Below are positions 8,286 to 16,263 of a stretch of DNA of 64,000 bases, piece after piece. The DNA lies in assembly GCA_020634515.1 (NCBI GenBank), contig JACKBL010000005.1, forward strand, positions 405,613-469,612, given 5' to 3'. Within the stretch, counting starts at the first letter, position 1, and each line of letters starts with the position of its first letter. The position numbers and the translations under genes were made by a program. Source of the DNA: Ardenticatenales bacterium. GTDB taxonomy: Bacteria > Chloroflexota > Anaerolineae > Promineifilales > Promineifilaceae. Below the pieces are notes generated by a model. It did not search any database and was not told where the DNA came from. It saw only the letters and a list, made by a program, of their open reading frames with translations.

Positions 8286-8491
8286 AGTTACCTCCTTTGA
8301 AAGTAGTTGATAGTTGACGGTTGACGGTTGTCAGAAGCGCCACCCGTTAGAAAGGACGCAGCGCGTATTCATCCCCCGTCATTCGTCTTTCGTTCTTACA
8401 CGCCTTGTCCATTTGCACAATGCGGAGTATTTTACTGTATCCGGGCAACCTCGGACAATCACCAACGACCAACCATCAACAGGAACCCCTT

Positions 8492-9130
8492 ATGTTATCA
8501 GCACTCGATGCCCTCCAACGTCTTCAAGAAGGAAACCGTCGTTTCGTATCCGGCGTGCGCGGTCTGGACGCCATCATGAGCCAGGCGCGGCGCGGCGATC
8601 TCGTCAGCGGCCAGCAGCCCTTTGCCGTCATTCTCGGCTGCTCCGACTCGCGCGTGCCCGTGGAGATCATTTTTGACCAGGGATTGGGAGACTTGTTTGT
8701 GATTCGCGTTGCCGGCAACGTTGTGGCCGCCTCCCAGATTGGCAGTATCGAATATGCGGCAACACAGTTTGGCACGCGGCTGGTGGTCGTGTTGGGGCAC
8801 ACCCACTGCGGCGCAGTGCAGGCCACGCTGGCGCAATTGCAGCGCCCCAGCCGCACCCAATCGCGCAATCTGCACTCCATCGTGGACCGAATTCGACCGT
8901 CCGTCGAGGAGTTACTGGCGACGGAACTCCGGCACGACCCGGAAGCGCTGATGCAACATGCCGTGCGCGCCAACGTGCGCGTTTCCGCCTACGCGCTGCG
9001 CTATGGCTCCGATATTCTGGAGCATCTGATTGAGCATGAAGGGTTAATGGTGGTGGGCGCTGAATACGCGCTGGAAACGGGGGAGGTGACGTTTTTTGAG
9101 GGTGTGCCAGCAGAAACAGTCAATGGTTGA
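8492..9130 (+). CDS. can: Beta-class carbonic anhydrase
   Basis: 212-residue zinc enzyme interconverting CO2 and bicarbonate in the cytoplasm. Seen: C50-S-D52-S-R54 with the Asp/Arg dyad, and H103-T-H-C106-G-A, giving the Cys-His-Cys zinc set, plus the family pattern RVAGNVV (72-78). Length is normal. The frame extends further upstream, but the ATG at 8492 has AGGA 7 nt before it and gives the normal N terminus, so it is chosen. Monocistronic by layout. Palindromic repeats lie on both sides. Confidence 0.93.
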   Translation: MLSALDALQRLQEGNRRFVSGVRGLDAIMSQARRGDLVSGQQPFAVILGCSDSRVPVEIIFDQGLGDLFVIRVAGNVVAASQIGSIEYAATQFGTRLVVVLGHTHCGAVQATLAQLQRPSRTQSRNLHSIVDRIRPSVEELLATELRHDPEALMQHAVRANVRVSAYALRYGSDILEHLIEHEGLMVVGAEYALETGEVTFFEGVPAETVNG

Positions 9131-9154
9131 CTGCTGGTAACTGCTTAGCCCGCT

Positions 9155-9236
9155 GCCTGAGCCTGTCGCCCGCTGCCTGAGCCTGTCGAAGGCAGCCTGT
9201 CGAAGGCAATTTAGGCTTCGACAAGCTCAGCCGACG
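9155..9236. repeat. Palindromic repeat cluster after carbonic anhydrase gene
   Basis: Two consecutive copies of GCCCGCTGCCTGAGCCTGTC, then CCTGTCGAAGGCA and the inverted form TTCGACAAGCTCAG. They can fold into several alternative hairpins between the gene end (9130) and the convergent gene ending at 9265 and may act as a bidirectional terminator. Confidence 0.6.
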
Positions 9237-9264
9237 AGGGGGGTGTTACGACTGTTGTTTAATT

Positions 9265-10707
9265 TCAGTTGTTTGATTTCAGTGGGCCGTTATCCAGCAT
9301 GGCCGGGGGGAACTCAATCGTGGCGCGTGCGACGGCCAGGCCGTCTACTTCGGTCACGTTGAAGGTGATGTCGCCGTGGCTGACGGTGTCCGCCACCAGG
9401 GGGGGGCGGCCCAGCCAGGTGATGATCAGGCCGCCGATGGTGTCCACGTCCGGCAGATCGTCCTCGTCTCCCAGGTCCAACCCGTATTCGATCAGGTCTT
9501 CGACGAGGAAATTGCCGGCAATTTCCAGAAACCCCGGCTCAATCAACTCCAACGGCTCCTTCTCCTGGTCAAACTCGTCCCGCACCTCTCCCACGACTTC
9601 TTCGACCAGGTCTTCCAGCGTGACAATGCCGGCAAGACCGCCAAACTCATCCAGCACAATTGCCATGTGCAGCCGCTTGCGCCGGAAATCATCCAGCAGG
9701 CCTGACACGTACAACGCCTCCGGCACCGCCGGCGCGGCCCGCACGACCTGACGCAAATCAAACGCGCCAGTCCCGTCCAACTCATACCGCACCAAATCCT
9801 TCAAATGCAAAATGCCAATGATGTGGTCCAGGTCATCCTCGTAGACGGGAAAACGGCTGTGGCGGCTCTCCGTCACCAACTGCTTCATCTCCGCGTAGGG
9901 CGTGTCGCAAGAAATCGCCTGCACTTTGGTGCGCGGCGTCATCACCTGCCCCACATGCCGGTCGCCAAAATCGAAGATATTGCGGATCATCTCTTCTTCG
10001 CTCAAATTCAGCAGCCCATGCTCCGTGCTGGCCTCCACAATCAGCTTGATCTCCTCCGGCGTGTGCAGGCGGTCCTGGCCGCGTGCGGGGGGAATGCGGA
10101 ACAGGCGCAGCAGCAATGCGCCGATGCCATTGAGGGCGCGCACGGGCAGCGCCATCACGCGCTGAATCACCATCATTGGCGTTGTCACCGTCATAGCGGC
10201 GCGCGCGGGGGCGCTGAGGGCAATGGATTTGGGAATCATTTCGCCAACCACAATGTGTACGTAAGTGAGCAAGCTCACGGCAATCAGGTAGCCAATACTG
10301 CCGACCAGCGCCGGATCCGGCTCGCCGCCCAGCCATTTTTCCAACAACGGTTCCACCAAATGAGCGATGCGCGGTTCGCCGACCATGCCCAACCCCAGCG
10401 AGGCAATGGTGATGCCGACTTGCGCCGTGGCGATATAGCTGTCCTGGCGCGCCGGGGAACTCAGCACGGCCAGCACGCGGCGGGCCGCGCCGCTGCCTTC
10501 GCGGGCCTGCTCTTCCATCTGGCTGGCACGCACGCCAATGATGGAAAACTCAGACGCGACGAAAAAGCCGTTGACAAGGACCATGAGGAAAATGATGAGG
10601 ACAAGCAGGAGGGTAGAGCCGGCGGCGTCCGGCGCGGCGGCGGCGGCGGTGACAAATAGCATCAATCCGGGGAAGCCGGCAGCCAACAGAATTCGTTTAC
10701 GCATCAT
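9265..10707 (-). CDS. CNNM/CorC-type membrane protein with CBS pair (second of two)
   Basis: 480-residue protein of the hemolysin C / CorC / CNNM family, linked to magnesium and cobalt export or resistance. Order: hydrophobic leader, DUF21 transmembrane domain (about 20-200), tandem CBS domains (about 215-335; LDEFGGLAGIVTLEDLVEEV is diagnostic) and the C-terminal CorC/HlyC domain. The chosen ATG at 10707 has GGAGG 9 nt upstream and overlaps the end of the preceding gene (stop at 10697-10699), so translation is coupled. Longer frames upstream are overlap artefacts. It is a paralogue of the gene at 10697-12070. Confidence 0.9.
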   Translation of the reverse strand: MMRKRILLAAGFPGLMLFVTAAAAAPDAAGSTLLLVLIIFLMVLVNGFFVASEFSIIGVRASQMEEQAREGSGAARRVLAVLSSPARQDSYIATAQVGITIASLGLGMVGEPRIAHLVEPLLEKWLGGEPDPALVGSIGYLIAVSLLTYVHIVVGEMIPKSIALSAPARAAMTVTTPMMVIQRVMALPVRALNGIGALLLRLFRIPPARGQDRLHTPEEIKLIVEASTEHGLLNLSEEEMIRNIFDFGDRHVGQVMTPRTKVQAISCDTPYAEMKQLVTESRHSRFPVYEDDLDHIIGILHLKDLVRYELDGTGAFDLRQVVRAAPAVPEALYVSGLLDDFRRKRLHMAIVLDEFGGLAGIVTLEDLVEEVVGEVRDEFDQEKEPLELIEPGFLEIAGNFLVEDLIEYGLDLGDEDDLPDVDTIGGLIITWLGRPPLVADTVSHGDITFNVTEVDGLAVARATIEFPPAMLDNGPLKSNN

Positions 10708-12070
10708 CGGCGGCAGCCTCCCATTCGGGGATTCTTTCCATTTGCGCCATCTGCCGCGGAATGGAGATTTCGGCGACGCCCAGGTCGGCCATCTTTTCCA
10801 CGCGGATGGTCGTGCCATTAACGGTGACTTCTTCGCCGGCTTGGGGCACGCGGCCCAACGTACTCAAGATCAGGCCGCTGAGGGTATCCGCTTCTTCCTC
10901 CGGGAGTTTTAGTTGCAGATATTCGTTCACGTCGGCGATGAGCAGGTCGCCGCGCAGATGGTAGCGCCCTTCCGTATCCTCGGTAAACAGGTCTTCTTCG
11001 CGGTCAAATTCGTCCTGGAATTCGCCAAATATCTCTTCAATCAGGTCTTCCAGGGTGATCAAACCCGCCGTGCCGCCGTATTCGTCAAAGACGATGACCA
11101 TGTATTGGCCGGTGCGGCGCAGGGTGTCCCATACTTCGCCGATGGCCATGGTTTCGGGCACATAGGCGACATCGCGGACGATGGATTGGTTGTCGCTGAT
11201 GCCCTGAGTGTGCAGGAGGAAAAGGTCTTTGACGTGGACAATGCCGGCAATATGGTCCACCGACTCCTGGTATAGCGGAATGCGCGTATAACCCTCGTCA
11301 ATACATAGGCGCAGCAGATCCTCTACGCTGCTTTCCGCCGGCGCGGCAATCAGCCGCGTGCGATGCACCATCACCTGCCGCGCCGTCAGGTCCCGCAAAC
11401 GCAGCGTGTTCCGCAGCATCTGGCGCTCCTCATCCTCCAGCAGCCCGCCGCGTGTGCTGGCCGTCACCAAAATCTCGATTTCCTCCGGCGAATGCACCGT
11501 GCCATGCTCTTTATGTTCGATGCCCATCAGCTTCAACAGAGCCGTGCCGCTGCCATTAAAAAGCCAGATCAAGGGGCGAAACAGGAACAAGGAGAGGCGC
11601 ATGGGCGTCACGGTCGCCAGGGCCACGCGCTCCGGATACTGCACGGCTACGGACTTGGGGAACAATTCGCCGATCACGACTTGCAGGGTGGTGATGATCA
11701 GCAGGATCACCCAAATGGTGATGGAAAGGGCCAACGCCTCGGCGGCCACGCCCGGGCTGACGTTGATGCCCAGGTCAGGCAGAATCTGGGCCAGGGGCTG
11801 AGCCAACCCTTGCGCCAGGACCCGCTGTCCATATGCGCCCAGGGTGAGGGAGGAGACGGTGATGCCTACCTGGCAGGCGGCCACGTAGTCGTCAATGGGT
11901 TTGCCGTCCATGATCAGGGGGAGGAGGCGTTGCGCGGCGGTGTTGCCGGCAGCGGCCATCTCCACCAGGCGCGTTTTACGAGACTTGACGGCGGCGAATT
12001 CCGCGGAAACGTACAGCGCATTCATGAGTACGAGCAGCGCTACGATCGTTATCGCTGTGACAAAAGACAT
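10697..12070 (-). CDS. CNNM/CorC-type membrane protein with CBS pair (first of two)
   Basis: 457 residues with the same architecture as the downstream gene: DUF21 membrane domain (about 1-190), CBS pair (about 205-330, with VFDEYGGTAGLITLEDLIEE) and CorC/HlyC domain (about 350-440). Tandem duplication with diverged sequence; the two may form a heteromer. The start at ATG 12070 has no obvious Shine-Dalgarno sequence. Head of a two-gene operon on the minus strand. Confidence 0.9.
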   Translation of the reverse strand: MSFVTAITIVALLVLMNALYVSAEFAAVKSRKTRLVEMAAAGNTAAQRLLPLIMDGKPIDDYVAACQVGITVSSLTLGAYGQRVLAQGLAQPLAQILPDLGINVSPGVAAEALALSITIWVILLIITTLQVVIGELFPKSVAVQYPERVALATVTPMRLSLFLFRPLIWLFNGSGTALLKLMGIEHKEHGTVHSPEEIEILVTASTRGGLLEDEERQMLRNTLRLRDLTARQVMVHRTRLIAAPAESSVEDLLRLCIDEGYTRIPLYQESVDHIAGIVHVKDLFLLHTQGISDNQSIVRDVAYVPETMAIGEVWDTLRRTGQYMVIVFDEYGGTAGLITLEDLIEEIFGEFQDEFDREEDLFTEDTEGRYHLRGDLLIADVNEYLQLKLPEEEADTLSGLILSTLGRVPQAGEEVTVNGTTIRVEKMADLGVAEISIPRQMAQMERIPEWEAAADDA

Positions 12071-12608
12071 AGGTTTAGTTACTCAACGGAGACGCGCCGT
12101 TTGCGCGGCGGGAGCAGGCCGCCAGCCCGGAAATATCGGCTGCCATGAATGAGGAAAGGCTGGACAACGTCCACGCGGATGGTTGGTCTAATTTAGGGGA
12201 AGCAAAACGTTGGGGAGGGTCTGAATCGGGATCGGCTGTGCCGGCATCTTCGCTGAACATGACACTCATATAGTTCGTTCAGAATGAACTCTGGAATTTC
12301 CATATAGGGCAACAAAAACTTACTCGAGAGGATTATAAAACACCCCCGGCAATTGGGCAATAATTGAACGCACTCCGCGGCAATCGCATGAATCATGAGC
12401 ATTTTGCCGACGGACAAGACCCCGGACAACAGCGAAAAGTCGCCCATTCGCCGGCCACACCTGGCGCGATTATCCGAACCTGCCCACCAAGCCGCCCCGC
12501 CCGGTTTTGAGTATAATCCTTCCCAGAAGCTGTGTTGAGGGGGAATGACATGATTGACGAGACCCCTTTAGCCTGAAATTGAGCTTCCGCGAAGGTAATA
12601 ATCAAAAT
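12071..12608. other. Divergent intergenic region, no gene recognised
   Basis: About 540 bp between the diverging CNNM operon and the nucleotidyltransferase gene. It holds one TGCCGGCA octamer (near 12239), a short palindrome around GTTCAGAATGAAC (12272-12284) and a TATAAT (12513-12518) facing right that could serve the plus-strand gene, without a good -35 box. Short open frames here have no recognisable product. Confidence 0.5.
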
Positions 12609-15260
12609 ATGTTACTCATCCTCTCCCACGAAAATGGCGATTTTGACGCCATCGCCTCGCAGTTCGCGGCGCATAAACTGTTTCCTGAAGGCGTCCCCAT
12701 CCTGCCCCGGCGCGTGAATCGGAACGTGTACCAGTTTCTGGCGCTCTACGGCGGCTCCTTTGGTTTTGTCCGCATGGAGGATTGGCGGCGGCGGAAGGTG
12801 GATGAGGTGGTGCTGGTGGATACACAGTCGCTGCCGAATGTGCGCGGCGTGAAGTCGGATGTGAGCGTGCGCGTTTTCGACCATCATGTGCCGGGGAAAA
12901 TGCCGGCATCCTGGGCCATCCACTACCAATCCGTTGGTGCCACTACCACCATCCTCACCGAAATGCTGCAATCCGCCGGCTTCACCCTCTCCCCCGAAGA
13001 AGCCTCCCTCCTCCTGCTTGGCATCCACGAAGACACCGGCTCCCTCACTTACGACACCGCCACCGCCCGCGACGCCCAGGCCGCCGCCTGGCTCATGTCC
13101 CAGGGCGGCCAGCTCAACATCGTGCGCCGTTTCCTGGACATCCCCCTCACCGAGGCGCAACAAACCCTCTACGCCCGCCTGCAGGCCAGCGCGGAATGGC
13201 TCACCCTGGAAGGGCAAAGCATTCTCCTCGCCACCGCCCAGGCCCCGCCCCACTTTGACGACGAAATATCCAGCGTCGCCCATCGCATGAGAGACGCGCT
13301 CGTTCCCGATAGCCTCCTCGTGCTTGTCGAGCTGACCCAGCACGTACAGCTCGTCGCCCGCGGCAGTACCGACCAGATCGACGTGGGCGCGTTGGCCGCC
13401 GCGCTGGGTGGCGGCGGCCACAGCCGCGCCGCGGCGGCCATGATCATGGATGCCACCCTGGCGCAGGCGCGCGAGAAAGTCATCGCCCTGCTGCCCCACG
13501 TGGTCAAACCCATGGTGAAAGTTTCCCAACTGATGTCGCATGGCGTCAGCACCGTTTCCGTGGCGACCAGCGTCGCCGATGCCGCCGAACGAATGCAGCG
13601 CCTCGGCCACGAAGGGTATCCGGTCGTGGACGACGAGGGCCAGATCGTCGGCCTGCTCACGCGGCGCGCCGTAGACCGGGCCATGAACCACAAGCTCAGC
13701 GACCTCACCGTGCATCAGGTCATGCGCGCCGGCCATGTCGTCGTCCATCCCGATGACAGTGTGGCGCGGGTGCAGCAGTTGATGATCGCCGAAGGATGGG
13801 GCCAGATTCCCGTCGTCGCCGATACACCGGCGGCGGAATTGCTGGGCATCGTCACCCGCACCGACCTGCTCAACCAACTGTCGCAGCCCGTCCAACCCAC
13901 GCGCCAACCGGATATGCGCCGCCTGATGGCCGAGATTTTGCGGCCCGCCGTGTGGCAGATGGTGCAGGCGATCAGCCGCGTGGCCGCCCTGCAAGGTGTT
14001 TCGCTCTATTTCGTAGGCGGGCTGGTGCGCGATTTACTACTGGAAAAGCCCGCCGTGGACATCGACATGGTCGTGGAAGGGGATGCCATTGCGTTGGTGC
14101 AGGCGTTGCAGGCCCGCTTTGGCGGCGATGTGCGCACGCATACGCGCTTTGGCACGGCCAAGTGGCTCACGGATGCCCACGTTTGGCAGGCCGTCGCGCC
14201 CAACCTGACGCAAGATGGCGTGCCCGATACGGTCGATTTTGTTACGGCGCGGACGGAGTTTTACGCCCGACCGACGGCGCTGCCGGAAGTGGCGCGTAGC
14301 TCCATCAAGTTGGACCTGCACCGGCGCGACTTCACGATTAACACCCTGGCGGTGCGTCTCGACGGGGCGCACCTGGGGCAGTTGCTGGATTTCTACGGGG
14401 GGCAGCGGGACCTGGAGAACAAGCTGATCCGCGTGCTGCATAGCCTCAGCTTCATTGACGACCCGACGCGCATTTTGCGGGCGGCTCGGCTGGAGCAGCG
14501 GCTCGGCTTTACCATTGAGGAGCGCACGGCGGAGCTGATCGGCGATGCGCTGCCCATGTTGGCGCGCATCACGGGGGACCGGATTCGCCACGAACTGGAT
14601 CTGGCCTTGCAAGAGGCGGCCCCGGAACGGGCACTGGCGCGGTTGGGGGAGTTGGGCGTCTTGCGGGCGTTGCACCCGCAGTTGCGCTGGCATCCAGAGA
14701 CGGCGGTGGCATTTGATTGCGCCCTGGCGCTTTACCAGGACCCCCGGTGGGAGTCAGAGCTGCGTTCCGGTGATCAGGTGGTCATTTACTTTATTCTCTG
14801 GTTGCTCCCGCTGCCCCTGGCGGTACAGCGGGCGCTAATGCAGCGGCTGCGCGTGCGCAAAACAACACAAGAGGATGTGGAAAATGCCGGCACGCTTTTG
14901 CGCGCCCTCCCCCAACTTCCCCCGAACAGCCCGCCCAGCGAGGCGGCGCGTCTCATTCGCCCCCACGCCAACCGCGCGCGCGTTCTGGCGGCGGCGCTGG
15001 CTGCCTCGCAGGCGGCGGGCGAACGAGAGGCAGCGCGGCTAATTGGACGTTATCAGCAGGTATGGCGGCACGTCACCCCCGCGCTGAACGGGAATGATCT
15101 GGCGCAAATGGGCATTGAACGGGGGCCGGTTCTGGGCGCGCTGTTGCAGCGCCTGCTGGCGGCGCGTTTGGATGGTCTGATTGAGGATGCCGCCGGCGAA
15201 AGGGAGATGGTGCGGGCGTTCCTGGCGCGGCAGTCAGCGGAGCCGGGAGACACCGCATGA
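12609..15260 (+). CDS. DHH-DHHA1 + CBS pair + class II CCA/poly(A) nucleotidyltransferase
   Basis: 883-residue multidomain enzyme. Order: DHH phosphoesterase (first ~160 residues, with a DHHVPGKMP motif), DHHA1 (about 190-300, ending GGGGHSRAAAA), two CBS domains (about 305-420), nucleotidyltransferase head (about 440-590, with GGLVRDLLLEKPAVDIDMVV: GG, RD and DxD catalytic aspartates), then tRNA-binding neck/body domains. Family members add C, A or CCA to tRNA 3' ends; the DHH part probably removes nucleotides or cleaves oligonucleotides. This fusion is known in some deep-branching bacteria. A TTG at 12579 is an alternative start; ATG 12609 begins the DHH fold directly (MLLILSHENGDFD). It contains TGCCGGCA sites at 12901 and 14885. 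Confidence 0.88.
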   Translation: MLLILSHENGDFDAIASQFAAHKLFPEGVPILPRRVNRNVYQFLALYGGSFGFVRMEDWRRRKVDEVVLVDTQSLPNVRGVKSDVSVRVFDHHVPGKMPASWAIHYQSVGATTTILTEMLQSAGFTLSPEEASLLLLGIHEDTGSLTYDTATARDAQAAAWLMSQGGQLNIVRRFLDIPLTEAQQTLYARLQASAEWLTLEGQSILLATAQAPPHFDDEISSVAHRMRDALVPDSLLVLVELTQHVQLVARGSTDQIDVGALAAALGGGGHSRAAAAMIMDATLAQAREKVIALLPHVVKPMVKVSQLMSHGVSTVSVATSVADAAERMQRLGHEGYPVVDDEGQIVGLLTRRAVDRAMNHKLSDLTVHQVMRAGHVVVHPDDSVARVQQLMIAEGWGQIPVVADTPAAELLGIVTRTDLLNQLSQPVQPTRQPDMRRLMAEILRPAVWQMVQAISRVAALQGVSLYFVGGLVRDLLLEKPAVDIDMVVEGDAIALVQALQARFGGDVRTHTRFGTAKWLTDAHVWQAVAPNLTQDGVPDTVDFVTARTEFYARPTALPEVARSSIKLDLHRRDFTINTLAVRLDGAHLGQLLDFYGGQRDLENKLIRVLHSLSFIDDPTRILRAARLEQRLGFTIEERTAELIGDALPMLARITGDRIRHELDLALQEAAPERALARLGELGVLRALHPQLRWHPETAVAFDCALALYQDPRWESELRSGDQVVIYFILWLLPLPLAVQRALMQRLRVRKTTQEDVENAGTLLRALPQLPPNSPPSEAARLIRPHANRARVLAAALAASQAAGEREAARLIGRYQQVWRHVTPALNGNDLAQMGIERGPVLGALLQRLLAARLDGLIEDAAGEREMVRAFLARQSAEPGDTA

Positions 15261-15273
15261 ATGAGCGCCCGTC

Positions 15274-16110
15274 TTAGTCTGAAGACAGGAGGCGGCTGAT
15301 TTCCCGCGCGCGCGTGGCGATCTGGTCGGCGGTTTCGGCGCAGGCAGCGGGGTGGGGCCGCGGCACGTCGATGAGCCAGCCTTCCGCCTCCGCCAGCGCC
15401 TGGTAGACCAGGCGCAGCCACTGTTGGGCTTCGCTGGGGGGGTGGCCTAATTGGGCCAATGTCTTTTCCGCCTGGATGGTGTGCTGGCGCAGGTGGGCGT
15501 CAAAGCGGTGCAGGCGAAAGGAGACGGGGATGTCTTCTTCTTCCCACCACCAGGTTGGGGTCGCCAACTGCGCCGCGCTCAGGCCACCCAGGTCGCGCAG
15601 AATGCGGTCGTGCAGGGCGCTGAAGGCGTCCATGATGGCCGGCAGATCCGCTTCGCTCAAAAAGGCTTCCATTTCGTCATCGTTTCCGAGCAGGCTTCTG
15701 CCGAATTCTGGCGGCGATTCGCGCGGGTCGCCGGGGGCGCGGGTGAGGGCGTACTGGATTTGGTTGAAGAAGGCGCGATTGGCGAACAGCATGTGACCCA
15801 GGATGATGCGCAGGGGCCACTCTTCGGGGGCGGGGCGGGTGTCTAGCAGGGTGGGGGCCACGCCGATGAGGATGGCTTGCAGGTCGCGGAAGGCGGCGTG
15901 GAATTGGGAGAGGGGGTGCTGCGCGGGGGGACGATGCCGGCATTCCTCTCCCAACATCACCGCCAATGCCCGCAACTCATGATAACTGCCGATCAGCGCA
16001 AAACGCACCCCCTCATCGTGATACAACCATTTCCATTCTCGATTAAGATCCGCTTCACGCAACCCCTGCATGACCTGAGTGAGCTGCTGTACGGCTTCAT
16101 AAAGCATCAT
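15274..16110 (-). CDS. DinB-like four-helix domain protein
   Basis: 278 residues. Resembles the DinB/YfiT metal-dependent four-helix bundle family in the first two thirds: HDE near residue 30, then histidines in HMLFANRAFFNQ and HLRQHTIQAEKTL positioned like the family's metal ligands. The C-terminal tail is Ala/Arg-rich. Family members are thiol-transferase-like or of unknown role. The double ATG at 16110/16107 is preceded by GGAG, and 16110 is chosen. The stop lies 13 bp from the convergent nucleotidyltransferase stop. Confidence 0.65.
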   Translation of the reverse strand: MMLYEAVQQLTQVMQGLREADLNREWKWLYHDEGVRFALIGSYHELRALAVMLGEECRHRPPAQHPLSQFHAAFRDLQAILIGVAPTLLDTRPAPEEWPLRIILGHMLFANRAFFNQIQYALTRAPGDPRESPPEFGRSLLGNDDEMEAFLSEADLPAIMDAFSALHDRILRDLGGLSAAQLATPTWWWEEEDIPVSFRLHRFDAHLRQHTIQAEKTLAQLGHPPSEAQQWLRLVYQALAEAEGWLIDVPRPHPAACAETADQIATRAREISRLLSSD

Positions 16111-16130
16111 GAGGGACTCCTTCGAAAATA

Positions 16131-16187
16131 ACCTTCCCGGAAGCTCGGTCACGGATGATGGCCCTGGGGAACAGCTTCCGGGAAGGT
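16131..16187. repeat. 15-bp perfect inverted repeat
   Basis: ACCTTCCCGGAAGCT (16131-16145) and its exact complement (16173-16187) are separated by 27 nt, in the gap between the DinB-like gene start and the end of the PEP/pyruvate-binding gene. It is a strong hairpin without a T-run; a terminator or REP-type role is possible. A single arm recurs at 18714-18727 upstream of the same gene. Confidence 0.75.
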
Positions 16188-16263
16188 GGTCGTGAATAGT
16201 ACTGCGATTATTTTCATCCATTGCGGCGTTGGTATTTGCGGAGACTGCGCCAGTTTATCTCCA

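Noticed and set aside
12612..13994. Minus-strand frame of 460 codons
   Set aside because: Antisense shadow of the DHH-CBS-nucleotidyltransferase gene.
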